From Cacajao melanocephalus (taxonomy: Eukaryota; Chordata; Mammalia; Primates; Pitheciidae), in NCBI GenBank assembly GCA_963573385.1, contig CAUYLG010065945.1:1-64000 (forward strand): a DNA stretch of 64,000 nucleotides, given 5' to 3'. Positions 28,040 through 40,779 of this stretch are shown here, one piece after another. A program made the position numbers and the translations under genes. The first letter of the stretch is position 1, and every line of letters begins with the position of its first letter. The notes beneath the pieces were generated by a model. That model ran no database searches and had not been told where the DNA came from. It saw only the letters and a list, made by a program, of their open reading frames with translations.

Positions 28040-28250
28040 TGGTGTTAAAAGCTAGACCAGAGCTTGAATACCAGCTTTACTAATGACTGTGTGGCCTTCG
28101 GCAAGCTACTTACCCTCTCTGAGTGCAAAAATAATAGCAGCACCTACCTCACAGGGTTGTTGAGAGAATTAAGTAAGATCATGCTTACAGAGCAATTACC
28201 AGAGTACCTGGTCCATAGTACATGTGATATAAATATTCATTATTTCAACC
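28040..28250 (+). repeat. MIR SINE
   Basis: Near full-length plus-strand MIR: gaccagagcttgaataccag, gtgtggccttcggcaagcta, cttaccctctctgag, cacctacctcacagggttgt, and the 3' end agtacctggtccatagtaca. Confidence 0.88.
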
Positions 28251-28277
28251 ACGAGGGTTCTGATGTACCCTAGATTT

Positions 28278-28592
<315 letters not shown>

Positions 28593-28603
28593 ACCCTAGA
28601 TTT

Positions 28604-29987
28604 CTGAACCCAGCACGCGGTTTGACGTAATTGACTCCACTGAAGACTTCACAGCTTCAGGAGAAATCTACTCCACTTTCTTCATGGCAGCAGTGTTCAA
28701 GGCAGAGAAAAAAGACACAGCAAACATGTACCTGGACCATCGTGAAAAATGCATTCATGAGTAAACCATCCCAGCATCTCCTGCTCAGCCACCATAGATG
28801 CTAAGCAGTTCATTCCAAAGGCATTAAGGCAGTTAAAGTTTTCAAATTTTGAAATCCCATCTCCAAAAACAACTCACTTATTGCCCGCAAGAAATATTAG
28901 TCATCTGCCTGGTCTCCTACTCTGGTTTCAAGACATCTTCATGCACATGAGAGATCTACTGTATGTATATTGCTTTTTTTCCTGGTATCCAGCCTCTAGA
29001 TGGGGAGAGCTGAGCTGGCAGCGGACATCACAGAGACTAAGGGTTTTTATTCAGTATCAGGAGAGCAGATCTGCTTTTCCATTAAGGAGGAAATGAGATC
29101 CCTGGATGCTAGGAGCTCAGAGCAAACTTCTGATCCACCTTTGTCCTCTGACAAGGTGGGGGTGGGGTGGAGGTCATTTAGATGGTGCTGAAAGGACAAT
29201 GGGAGCTGTCCCACCTCTCCCTAGAAAAATAAAGGTCTAAGCAGGCAAAGGCTAGTGATGTGCCACCTCGTGTCATCCACAGTCTCCCAATGTCTCTTCT
29301 CCCAGCCTTCTCCTGCAGTCCTCTGTGCCACTGGATATCGGTGGTGGCTGCAGGCAGCCTCTTGTTAGTGGGGATCCCATAGGGAAGGTGAAGGGTGTGG
29401 TGCTGGGTAGAAGGGCACAGCTCCTCTGCTCTCCCTGGGAGAGGAGATGCAATTTGGAGCTATCCTGGGGCACTTTTTCTGCAGTCCCAACAAAGACTTG
29501 CTGTTGGAAGCATCACAGGCAATGGCCATCTGTACCCCAGGCATCATCTCGGAGCTTGGTGCTGCTTCATGACATCACACAGGTCTCCATCACAGAGAAA
29601 CACCAGGCAGCCCCTTCCCCAGTGCTGAGGCACCACTGAGAGATAGTCGGGCTTTTAAGCCCTTCAAACTGAAGTCTCTCTCCCAGCAGCCCCCCTGCTA
29701 CTTCCATTAGGAAGTGGGTTTATAATGTGCTATAAGGCATGACAGGTTTTCACACTAATTTGAATCACTCTTGTGATTCTTACTTAACTGTTAGAAGCCA
29801 GCCTCAAATGCTTCGAGGGTTTTAGAACTTTGAAATACGTCACGATCCAGCCTGGTCTGTCATAGACAATTGTTATTTGCTGTATCAGGGATAGCAGGCT
29901 AAGCTGCACGAGGACCCAAGATAAGTCGAATACAATCTTTGACCCTAAAGATCTTATGATGGCAGGAGAAAGGAGGGTGGAATTTAG
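28604..29987. other. Unassigned DNA
   Basis: No repeat or gene recognised. Overlapping frames of 60-104 codons are open on both strands at 29273-29639, where GC is higher, without any recognisable product. Confidence 0.45.
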
Positions 29988-30712
29988 GAGAAATAGTAAC
30001 TGGCCCTCTCTCTCACTCTCTCTGTCTCTCTCTTTAAAATTATACTTTAAGCTCTGGGGTACATGTAAAGAACATGCAGTTTTGTTACATAGGTAAACAC
30101 ATGCCATGGTGGTTTGCTGCACACATCAGCCTGTCATCTACATTAGGGGTTTCTCCTAATGCTATCCCTCCCCTAGCCCCCTGCCCCGCCAACAGACCCC
30201 AATGTGTGATGTTCCCCTCTCTGTGTCCATGTCTTCTCATTGTTCATCTCCTACTTATGAGTGACAACATGCAGTGTTAGGTTTTCTGTTCCTGTGTTAG
30301 TTTCCTGAGAATGATGGTTGCCATCTTCATCCATTTCCCTGCAAAGGACATGAACTCATTATTTTTTATGAGTGCATAGTATTCCGTGGTGTGTATGTGC
30401 CAAATTTTCTTTATGTGGTCTATCATTGATGGGCATTTGGGTTGGTTCCAAGTCTTTGCTATTGTAAATAGTGCTGTAATAAACATACTTGTGCATGTGT
30501 CTTTATAGTAGAATGATATATAATCCTTTAGGTGTATACACAGTAATGGGATTACTGGGTCAAATGGTATTTCTGGTTGTGATTCTCTTGAAAGTATCTT
30601 TCTCAAAGCCATGTTTTTAATTCTAAAAGGTCCAAATTGTCTATCATTGTTGGGCATTTGGTTTGGTTCCAAGTCTTTGTTATTGGGAACAGTGAGAGAA
30701 ATAGTAACTGGC
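29988..30712 (-). mobile_element. 5'-truncated L1 with target duplication
   Basis: Minus-strand L1 covering the 3' UTR and the end of ORF2. A 17-bp target duplication gagaaatagtaactggc lies at 29988-30004 and 30696-30712. The tail side is a (CT)n run at 30005-30034. A minus-strand frame at 30277-30732 reads the ORF2 C-terminal end, a dead fragment. The 5' junction is abnormal: 30639-30694 repeats 30418-30473 in the same orientation, with about 45 bp of unrecognised sequence before it. Confidence 0.93.
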
Positions 30713-30819
30713 TCTTGACAGACAGCATGCATAGTGTGGTTTGATTCCTATAGCAGCTCTGTAGAAGTACATAAACCTCTGTCTTCTAGTCCATGCAATA
30801 GTGACGGATGCCTTAAGGG

Positions 30820-31080
30820 GCTACCGTGGAACGCAGTAATTCAAAGCATAGGCCCCCAGACCAGACCTATGTGACTTCAGATCCATGATCTGCCTCTCAC
30901 TGAATCAGAAACACTGAGCAATCAACCTCACTTCTTCCAGCTTCAGTTTTGTCTCACCTGTTCATTGGGGTTTTTGACAGTACCTGCCACACGGAGTTTT
31001 TGAGAGGTTGAAGTGACTGGCATGCTTAGAATAGATCTATTACAGTACAAGCTCTCAAAAAATTTAGCTAATAATGTTGT
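30820..31080 (+). repeat. MIR SINE, full length
   Basis: Plus-strand MIR with all parts: attcaaagcataggccccca, cttcagatccatgatctgcc, acttcttccagcttcagttt, acagtacctgccacacggag, then agaatagatctattacagta and aagctctcaaaaaattt. Confidence 0.85.
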
Positions 31081-31474
31081 TTATATTCTCAAGCATTATA
31101 CATTAATTTATTTGACTAGTACTGTTATAGCAGGGAAGTGAGATATGGGGATAGGGACCTAGTTCTTCTAAACTAAAAATTTCATCTTATTTCCCCCGTG
31201 TAATAACACTTCCTAAATAAACAAATATCCATGGTCAAGGCCAATATGATGCAGTGGGGCTACTGGAGATGCACAGAACTGACTCCTTAGGGGCCAGGAC
31301 CCTGACTTAGCCATCTAGGGTCTTTAGCAGCTGCTTCTGGCTGGCACACAATAGGTGCTCAGTAAATGATAGGGAAGGTCTACACTGTGTGGCTGAGTTT
31401 GAGCAAATAGAAGAAGGCACGGCATTGCAGGGTATATTCAGGGACCTCATTCCAGGACCTCTGGAATTTAGGGG
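31081..31474 (+). repeat. Unassigned DNA with an L2-like 3' end
   Basis: 31280-31370 (aggggccaggaccctgactt, then ctggcacacaataggtgctc and agtaaatgatagg) resembles an L2 3' terminus on the plus strand. The rest is unassigned. Confidence 0.5.
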
Positions 31475-31490
31475 TTATATTAGTTTGCTA

Positions 31491-31813
31491 CATCTTAGTC
31501 TGTTTTGGCTGCTGTAACAAAACACCATAAACTAAGTATCTGATCACCAGTAGAGATGTCTCCCAGTTCTGAGGCTGGGACGTCCAAGATCGAGGTGCTA
31601 GCAGACCTGGTGCCTGGGGCTCATTTTCTCATTCACAGACGGTACCTTGTCACTCCATCCTCACGGGGTGAAACAGGCAAAAGACCGCCCTTGGGCCTGT
31701 TTTATAACAGGACGAACCCCTTTGCAAAGGCTTTGTCTTCTAATACCATCACTTTGGGAGTTAGGATTTCAACATCGTAATTTTGGGGAGATGTGATCAT
31801 TTGGGCTGTAGCA
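31491..31813 (-). mobile_element. Inner MLT1A/B-type LTR
   Basis: Complete LTR in minus orientation: tcttagtctgttttggctgc, gaggctgggacgtccaagat, taataccatcactttgggag, and ggatttcaacatcgtaattt closing in gggctgtagca. It lies inside an older MLT1 of the same orientation. Confidence 0.85.
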
Positions 31814-32038
31814 GGCTGGCACAAAGTATCACAAGCTTGGTGGCTTCAAACAACAGGAATTTCTTCTCTCACTTTTCTGAAGTCCGGAAGTATGAAATTG
31901 ACATACCTGCAGCGTTGACTGCTCCTGCAATCCTTCCTTCCCTCTTCCTCACTTTCCTTGCCTGGTGGCCTCATCCCTCCAATCTCCACTTCCATCTTCA
32001 CATGGCCTCCTCCTCTGTGTGTCTCTCCTGACACTTTT

Positions 32039-32333
32039 CTTTTGAGACAGGGTCTCACCCTGTCACCCAGGCTGGAGGGCAGTGTCATGATCACAGCTCA
32101 CTGCGGCCTCGACCTCCCAGGCTCAAGTGGTCCTTTCAGCCCAGTCTCCTGGGATTAGCTGGGACTGCAGGCATGCACCACCATGTCCAGCTATATTTTT
32201 ATATATTTTAGAGAGATGGGGTCTTGCCATGTTGCCCAGGTGGGTCTCAAATCAAGCTCCTGGGCTCAAATGATCCTCCCCTCTTGGCCTCCCAAAGTAG
32301 TGGGATTACAGGCATGAGCCACCATTCCCAGCC
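32039..32333 (-). mobile_element. Alu (J-like) nested in outer MLT1
   Basis: Minus-strand dimer. Flanks tgacacttttct and tgatactttcct are a diverged target duplication in LTR sequence. Confidence 0.95.
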
Positions 32334-32530
32334 TGATACTTTCCTTATAAGGACTCTTGTCATTGGATTTATGGCCCACCCTAATCCAAGATGATCTCAT
32401 CTTGAGGTGCTAGATTTAATTACACATATAGATTTTTATTTTATTTTATTTTTTATTTTTTTGGCAAATAAGAACACTTTCCCAAGTTGCAGGTAGACGT
32501 CTTTGGAGGGAATACTATGCAATCTGCTAC

Positions 32531-33436
32531 AGGAGTGTTAAAATGCCAGCACGAATAGAGGCACCCAGAAATCCAATTATTTTGTCAAATAACTTGCCTT
32601 TATTGTGGGACCTGTGGCCTTAGAAATGGAACTATTCGCAGATGTTGGGGAGGTACACAGTGCCTGACCTCGCCCACAACGTCACTACCACTGGCCTTCT
32701 GTGAGAAGCTCACCCCTCCAGAGTGTCAAGAGGTTCCTATTAAGTACTGAAGACCACAGGAGAGTCTGGGAGGGGAAAATGTTTGGGGAGCATCTTAGTG
32801 GTCTTGCAGCGCCCATCCCCGTTCACTGTTTCATCAACATGGATCTTCCAAGGATCTGGGAATGGGAACCAGGCATGGGACAAATACGGGTCCATGAGAA
32901 GAGGCCAGAGTCCCAAGCTGGACTCAGCCCTGCTCCAGGTCTCAGTCTCCCCCCTTGAAAAGGGGAAAGCTCTGGATTCAGGGGATGCCAGAGGTCATCA
33001 CGGCCTTGACATTCCAAGCCTGTAGGCAGTGGATGAGTGGCCTACTAGGAGCACAGAGGGCTGAGGTTGGGAGGGGTGGGGCGGCGAGTGGCTTTCCTTC
33101 AGTCCAGCTAGGAGGTTCTCAGAGATGCCCCTCCTCCTTCCCCAGGGCAGGGCTTGTTACAGTGAGGTTTGGGCAGTCTGGCTCTTGGGACTAACTAGGA
33201 TGTCATTCCCCTGCAGCGTCCATGTGCTAGATAACATGAGACCATATGAGTAAGACTAGGAGGGGGTGAGTACGCTAATGACATTCTCTGTGTTGGAGGG
33301 GAGAGTCTTCCCCAGAGACCTGGGGGAGCCCAGAGCCATGGGCACCTTGAACAACACGCTTTATCCCTCGCCATTATGCCGGAACTCTGGTCTGCGATAG
33401 CTTCAAGACAGCATGTAGGATTTAAGCAATAACTGT
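32531..33436. other. Unassigned DNA
   Basis: No transposon recognised. GC-rich at 32780-33190, with four overlapping short frames and no product I can name. Confidence 0.45.
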
Positions 33437-33754
33437 GGTTTTTGTTTTCTGGTTGGTTTTGTTTGTTTGTTTTGAGACTGGGTCTGGCTCTGTTGATCAG
33501 GTTGGAGTGTAGTCCTGTGCTCATAGTTCATTATAACCTCCACCTCCTGGGCTCAGGCCATCCTTCACCTCAGCCTCCCAAGTAGCTGGGAGAACAGGCA
33601 CACACCACCACGCCTGGCTAATGTTTGTATTTTTTGTAGAGATAAAGTCTCACTATGTTGCCCAGGCTGGTCTTGAACTCCTAAGCTCAAGTGATCCACT
33701 GGCCTCAGCCTCCCAAAGTGCTAGGATGACAGATGTGAGCCACTGCGCAGAGCC
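33437..33754 (-). mobile_element. Alu (J-like), minus strand
   Basis: Tail side is a T/G-rich (TTTG)n stretch. Body from tttgagactgggtctggctc to cactgcgcagagcc. Many old variants. Confidence 0.94.
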
Positions 33755-33764
33755 AATAATTTTA

Positions 33765-33910
33765 TTTTATTATATTAAGATGAGGTTTAGACTGCCTTCT
33801 TCTGATTACAGAAGTAATATATGCGTATTGTATAACACTGAAAATGTAAACAGTATAAAGAAGGAAATAAAAAAGAATATACAAAGCACCAGCAACCCCA
33901 TTGCCTACTA
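33765..33910. mobile_element. Ancient L1-like fragment
   Basis: agaagtaatatatgcgtatt, gtaaacagtataaagaagga and the following A-rich and ccagcaacccca text resemble a widespread old L1 (L1M) 3' UTR segment. Orientation and family are not resolved. Confidence 0.45.
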
Positions 33911-33950
33911 ATACATTGTGTGTTGATTCCTAATCTTCATTCTCTCTCCC

Positions 33951-33980
33951 TCCGTGTGTGTGTGTGTGTGTGTGTGTGTT
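33951..33980. repeat. (TG)n microsatellite
   Basis: Uninterrupted TG run of about 13 units after a CT-rich lead. Confidence 0.95.
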
Positions 33981-34187
33981 TTGTTACATAGGATGATAGC
34001 TGACATTTACAGCTCTCCTGCCAGTGTTGAGCATTCTGCTAAGCAATCGATGAGGTGTGTTTTCTTTAACTCCTACAGAAAACCTTATAAGGGAAAGGAC
34101 AATGTAATTAACAGCATTTTCAGATGAAAAGACTGGGGCCTAAATTGAAGTCATATTTTATATACAGGGTTATACTGTGCTGTAGAC

Positions 34188-34704
34188 CAGGGGGTCCCCA
34201 ACCCCCAGGCCATGGACTGATTCCATGTTAGGAACTGGGCCGCCTAGCAGGAGGGGAGCGGTGAGCAAACAAGCAATGCTTCACCTGTATTTACAGCCGC
34301 CCCCATCACTCACAGCACCATCTGAGCTCCGCCTCCTGTCAGATCAGCGGTAGCATTAGATTCTCATGGAGCTCAAACACTGTTGTAAACTGCACGTGCC
34401 AGGGATGTAGGTTACACACTCTTTATGAGAATCTAATGCCTGATGATCTGTCACTATCTCCCATCACCCCCAGATGGGACCATCTAGTGGCAGGAAAACA
34501 AGCTCAGGGCTCCCACTGATTCTACGTGATGGTGAATTGTAGAATTATTTCATTATATATTGCAATGTAATAATAACAGAAATAAAATGCACAAAAATAT
34601 AATCTGCTTGAATCATCCTGAAACCATCCCCCCCAACCCCATCCATGGAAAAATTGTCTTCCACAAAAACCTGTCCTTTTTGCCAGAAAGATTGGGGACT
34701 ACTG
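34188..34704 (+). mobile_element. MER1-type hAT DNA transposon, near full length
   Basis: Terminal inverted repeats caggggg/tccccaa at the left and ttggggactactg at the right. 8-bp flanks ctgtagac (34180-34187) and atgtagac (34705-34712) match 7/8, as expected for hAT target duplications. Interior landmarks are gctccgcctcctgtcagatc, agcattagattctcatgg and its repeat tatgagaatctaatgcctga. At 517 bp it is close to the MER1A length I remember. It has no transposase frame, being a non-autonomous element. Confidence 0.88.
34478..34491 (-). promoter_or_regulatory. CTCF-like motif inside MER1-type element
   Basis: The minus strand reads ccactagatggtcc, matching the CTCF core except for the final GC-rich positions. 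Weaker than the site at 44917. Confidence 0.35.
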
Positions 34705-34799
34705 ATGTAGACACTTAATAGCATGAGCATCTTCCGTAGGATTAATTGTTCTTCTAAAACATGACCTGGGAAGTTTGTATCACATTCCAGAGTATCCAT

Positions 34800-35065
34800 A
34801 AATATGTTGTTTAACCGTTTCCCTCTTTGGAATAGTTCAGGTCTTCTCTTCAGCTTGTTAGCATTACAAATAACACTGTGATGAACATCCTTGCATGGAA
34901 GTCTTCGTAGACCAGTGCCCTAAAAGCAGAGATATTAGGTCCAAGGTGACAAATTATTTTATAGCCACTGGAATGGTCTGGATGCAATTACTTCCAGAGA
35001 TATTGTATCATTTTGCATTCCAATCAGTGGGGCATGAGCCTGTGGATCTCACCTTTAGGATTTTA
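34800..35065 (-). mobile_element. Ancient L1-like fragment
   Basis: gcattacaaataacactgtg, atgaacatccttgcatggaa and tttgcattccaatcagtggg match the common old L1 segment normally reading 'ataatgctgcaatgaacatc' and 'caatttacactcccaccagc'. Strand assigned by analogy with younger L1. Confidence 0.6.
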
Positions 35066-35079
35066 TGCAATTAAAAAAA

Positions 35080-36310
<1,231 letters not shown>

Positions 36311-36528
36311 TATAATTTTTATATAACCTGAGTCACCCTGGAGAATCCTGGTTTCTTAGTCCACACTCACAGTAATATCAGAAGGTCAATCAGGAAGCCA
36401 GTTAGGCAACCTATCAATGTCAGAAAACTCCTAGAAATACAAATAAATGTGCATACTTGAAGCTGAGTTCTGTAATCCTCCCATGACCTAGAGACCTTTC
36501 TGTGATGATGGAAATATTCTACGTCTGT

Positions 36529-36949
<421 letters not shown>

Positions 36950-37659
36950 CAGAAATTGTTTTTTGTTTCTATGCCTAACGTCAAAAGCCCAGATCTCGTT
37001 TTAGCCCAGAGATTTTGGTTTACATTGTCTCAAAGAAGTAAAGCAAAAATAAATAAATAAATAAATGGTTAGGCAGAAGTTTGGTAAGGAAGGGTTGAGG
37101 CAGAGACACTTGAGGTGAGGACAATGGCAGTGGCTTTGAAATTCAGCCTGCCTCTGTGTGGCTCTCTGGGTACGTGGGGGCATCGGTTCTTCTCCTTCCT
37201 GGTTAAAGCAGTTATTTTGGTGGTGCAGTGCTTTCGTGTTCAATAGCCTTGATTTTGCACGCAGCTGGGTTATCTCGGGTATGAAAGCACTGTGCTTAAT
37301 CTTCTCAATTTCTCTGTTCCTTCCTGCTATGCATATGTGAGCGAGATGCTTGCATCTCTTTCTCCAGGCTCCTATAAAGTATGACAGTTTCCATGATGTG
37401 CCTACTTAGAGAAATAAACAAATTGCAACTTTAGGAAGAAAAAGAGAGGGTCCTGCAAAAGGCAGCTCAGGGCCCCATGAGCTATTTCCCTTTCTTATTC
37501 CCTGCTGAAGTGGTCTGCGTCCATTCATTTTGTCATTGCGAGAAAAGGAATTAACCCTGACTGTGGCAATTCACCTTGACGTACAGTAATTCAGAGTTTC
37601 CTCTCTTGGGTAAAACCTAATTATCCTAATTAATAATTAGTTATGGATAATACAGTGAT
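36950..37659. other. Unassigned DNA with (AAAT)n
   Basis: A short (AAAT)n run lies at 37046-37067. Nothing else is recognised. 37540-37660 is AT-rich with cctaattatcctaattaata. Confidence 0.45.
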
Positions 37660-37948
37660 TTTTGTTTTTGAGACAGAGTCTCACTATCATCCAGGCTGGG
37701 GTACAATGGCTGATCACAGTTTGCTGCAGCCTCAACCTCCCTGGACTCATTGATTCTCCCACCTCAGCCCCCCGAGTAGCTGGGACTATAGGCATGCACC
37801 GTCATATCAGGCTAATTTTTGTATTTTTTTTGTAAAGACAGGGTTTTGCCTTGTTGCCCCGGCTGGTCTTGAACTCCGGGGCTGAAGCAATCCTCCCACC
37901 TTGGCCTTCCAAAGTCTTAGGATTATAGCATGAGCCCCCACATCCACC
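37660..37948 (-). mobile_element. Alu (J-like), minus strand
   Basis: Full dimer from ttttgagacagagtctcact to ccccacatccaccc, strongly diverged. A separate 17-T run follows at 37961-37977. Confidence 0.94.
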
Positions 37949-38067
37949 CTATGGTGATAGTTTTTTTTTTTTTTTTTGCAACTTCCTTTGAATTTATTGC
38001 TTTTTCAGAATGACTTTTTAAAAAGTGAACAAGATAAACATGATCACCCTCCTGGACACTTTGTTTA

Positions 38068-38146
38068 TAAATGAATTGTAAAACAATCCTGCAAGATCTG
38101 CACATGTTCCCCAGAACTTAAAGTACAATAAAAAACAAAAAAAGAA
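38068..38146 (+). mobile_element. L1 3' terminus remnant
   Basis: aaacaatcctgcaagatctg, cacatgttccccagaactta and aagtacaataaaaaac match the last 60-70 bp of L1 with its tail. Confidence 0.8.
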
Positions 38147-38319
38147 ATGTGCCACTCTGGTAGGGGATATTGAGAGCGGGGAGTGAGGGTTGTGCCTCTG
38201 TGGGAGCAGAGAGTATATAGAAACCCATTACTTCCTCGATTTTTCTGTGAACCTAAAACTGCCCCCCGAAATAAGGTTTTTTTTAAAAAATGATGTATAT
38301 TTGTCATTTATCCCTTAAT

Positions 38320-39330
38320 AAAGCTGGGGGATCACAAGGAGTAAAGGCCATCTTCAAACACATGTCTAGTGATGTCTTTAAGTGAGTCTCTCCTTCCTTT
38401 CAGTAATTTTTCAAAGCAACGGGCATCTGATTAAATAAGAACGTTGGCGAGCTTTTCTAATGCCTACTAATGAAAAACTAAAGAACTTCTGTGATTTCAA
38501 TGAAAGCCCTTCAGATGTTACTGGGCTACTTGTTACTGACAATCTGGTAGGAACTGTGAGTCAAACTACGTCAGGCAAATAGATCTTGCTGAAGAGGAAG
38601 GACGGTTAGCTGAGATAATACCTCGGGACAGCTGGAGTAATTTTACACACAACTCAAATGAATGGTTTTCGAGGAGGAGCATTTTAAAAGTGGAGGGAAG
38701 TTCTAATCAGATAGCAAGTCAGGATACAGCGTTCCCGTTAGCATAATTCTCCTCCCCATAAATGCAGAAATGGGAGAAAGGGGAAATTGCAAGAATTTCT
38801 AATGACGATGGGACGCAGCCAAATGACAAGATGACAAACAAGGTGACCGCCATGGGAAGCACTTACTGCTTCAAAAACCAAATAATGAAGAGTGTAAGAA
38901 AATAAGAGCAAATTTAGCCGAGTTAATATCTGTTCTTTATGTTTATTAGAGAAGGGCAAAAGCCAGACACTTGACATTGTTATTGTTAATTACTATCACG
39001 ACTGCCTGCTTTCTAGTGTCTAGATGCTTTCTAGAATCCCGTGTTCTCTTCAGTCAAATGTTTATTGGATGTGCCCTATCATGCGTGTGATATTGCAAAA
39101 ACATTGTACATTAACCGCAGCAAAACGGCGATGTCAATTCAGCTCGCTTGGGGAGAGCCCATCTCTAATGAACATTGAGATGGAAAATGGGGAAATGACA
39201 TTATTGTCAGTTTCTTCTAGATCAAACATTCAAAGCCTGATTATTTTTAAAATGTATATATGCTGCAATAAAAATCTAAATTAAAAGAGTGAAGAAACAG
39301 AGGCAAAAGGACGGTAGAGGAGGCAGGCCA
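38320..39330. promoter_or_regulatory. Repeat-free block, candidate enhancer
   Basis: One kilobase without a recognised transposon. It retains many CpGs in an otherwise CpG-poor window: aacgttggcgagc, cgttcccgtt, gacgatgggacgcagc, accgcagcaaaacggcg, agctcgcttgg. It carries ttattgttaattactatc (SOX plus homeodomain type). An 86-codon plus frame at 39024-39284 shows no family signature. Confidence 0.5.
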
Positions 39331-39411
39331 GTGAGTGTGTAGTATATCACCACATTTCTACATGCCCTGGAAGCGTCAGACATAAACTTGACTCTAAAAT
39401 ATTCAGTGTGT

Positions 39412-39701
39412 GGCCAGGCGTGGTGGCTCACGCCTATAATCTCAGCACCTTGAGAGGCTGAGGCAGGTGGATCACTTGAACCCAGGAGTTTGAGACCAGC
39501 CTAGGCAACATGGAAAAACTCTGTCTCTACAAGAAATATAAAAATTAGCCAGGCATGGTGGTGCCTGTCTTGTAGTCCCAGCTACTGGGGAGGCTAAGGT
39601 GAGAGGATCACTTGAGCCTGGGAGGTCAAGGCTACATTAAGCCATGATTGCACCGCTGCACTCCAGCTTGGGTGACAGTGAGACCCTGTTTCAAAAAAAT
39701 A
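39412..39701 (+). mobile_element. Alu (J-like)
   Basis: Full dimer, from tggccaggcgtggtggctca to a short 7-A tail. Confidence 0.96.
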
Positions 39702-39777
39702 ATCAGCAGCCACTGCAAAGAGAGAACATTCAGTGATGAGATGCATAGTAACCCTAAAGTCAAAACTAACGGGGTGT

Positions 39778-40053
39778 GGCCTGGCACACTGGGTCACGCC
39801 TGTAATCCCAGCTCTTTGGGAGGCTGAGGCAGGTGGATCACTTGACATCAGGAGTTCGAGACCAGCTTGACCAACATGGCGAAATTCTGTCTCTACTAAA
39901 AATACAAAAATTAGCCAGGCGTGGTGGCGCTCACCTGTAATCCCAGCTACTCAGGAGGCTGAGGCAGGAGAATTATTTGAACCAAGGAAGCGCAGGTTGG
40001 AATGAGCCGAGATCACGCCACTGCACTCCAGCCTGGGCAACAGAGGGAGACTC
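39778..40053 (+). mobile_element. Alu (S-like) with (TCAA)n tail
   Basis: Starts ggcctggcacactgggtcac. The tail is replaced by a (TCAA)n run at 40056-40095 that also contains tcagtctgtcag. Confidence 0.95.
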
Positions 40054-40055
40054 AG

Positions 40056-40095
40056 TCAAATCAATCAATCAATCAGTCTGTCAGTCAATCAATCT
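40056..40095. repeat. (TCAA)n microsatellite
   Basis: Tetranucleotide run with two interruptions at the 3' end of the preceding Alu. Confidence 0.93.
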
Positions 40096-40096
40096 A

Positions 40097-40779
40097 ACCA
40101 GGTGCTTGAGATGAGGACACCTATTCCTATTCAGACCCTCCAGAGAGGCTCCCCTGTGTCTCTTCCCATTGGATGGGACATCACCACCTTCTGTGACATC
40201 ACAAGGTCAGGCCAGGGCACAGACAGCAAGGCTTCTGCCTGGCTCTGCACTCCTGCCTGCTGCTGTCGCCGCACACCACTGACTTGGTTTGCTAGAATCC
40301 GAAGGCTCTAGGTGAATTTTAAAGCCACGAAGGTCCTCATACATGGAATGGTTTGTGTGAGCTGCTGGAAAGCAGCCCCATGCAATAACGTCATTTGCCA
40401 CGTGTCTGGAAAGAACCACAGCTGCAGAGACGCTTCAACCACAGGTCTCCCTGGTTTGTCAGGGAGGCATTTTAAAGGGTGGGTTTGTTAACAGCTGAAG
40501 CCAAGAGCAACAGCTTTCTTGGTTTAAAGAGGGGGTTTTCTCCTCTCAGACAACCCTTTTTTTTTTTTTTTTGCTGGACATTATGAAAAATAAATTATAA
40601 GGCAGAAACTAAAGCAAATGGGAGAGGGAAGGCAATATTAATACAACTCGGACACAGCTGTGTTCTTATGAGAAGGAGCCTGTATTATTTCCTCCCAAGC
40701 TATCCCTGGAGCAATACCGAAGACTTCTCTTTGCAATGGCCCAGAAGAGAATCCACTTTCCAGGCATTTGTAAGTATAC
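40097..40779. other. Unassigned DNA with a T16 run
   Basis: Nothing recognised apart from a 16-17 T run at 40557-40573 that is not attached to an Alu. Confidence 0.45.

Larger units (their letters stand above)
31475..32530 (-). mobile_element. Outer MLT1-type LTR, twice interrupted
   Basis: An old MLT1 LTR on the minus strand: ttatattagtttgcta at 31475-31490, then ggctggcacaaagtatcac from 31814, then ttataaggactcttgtcatt and cccaccctaatccaagatga, ending ctttggagggaatac ... ctgctaca. The inner MLT1 (31491-31813) and an Alu (32039-32333) interrupt it. A (TTTTA)n run lies at 32434-32462. Confidence 0.8.

Noticed and set aside
30277..30732. 151-codon frame as an active L1 ORF2
   Set aside because: Only the C-terminal end of ORF2 remains and its 5' part comes from the scrambled junction; it cannot be functional.
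31475..32530. Two MLT1 LTRs as a provirus with its internal region lost
   Set aside because: They differ in subfamily, and the split outer start shows nesting instead.
40557..40573. T16 run as a reversed poly(A) of a pseudogene
   Set aside because: No upstream transcript-like sequence or target duplication was found.
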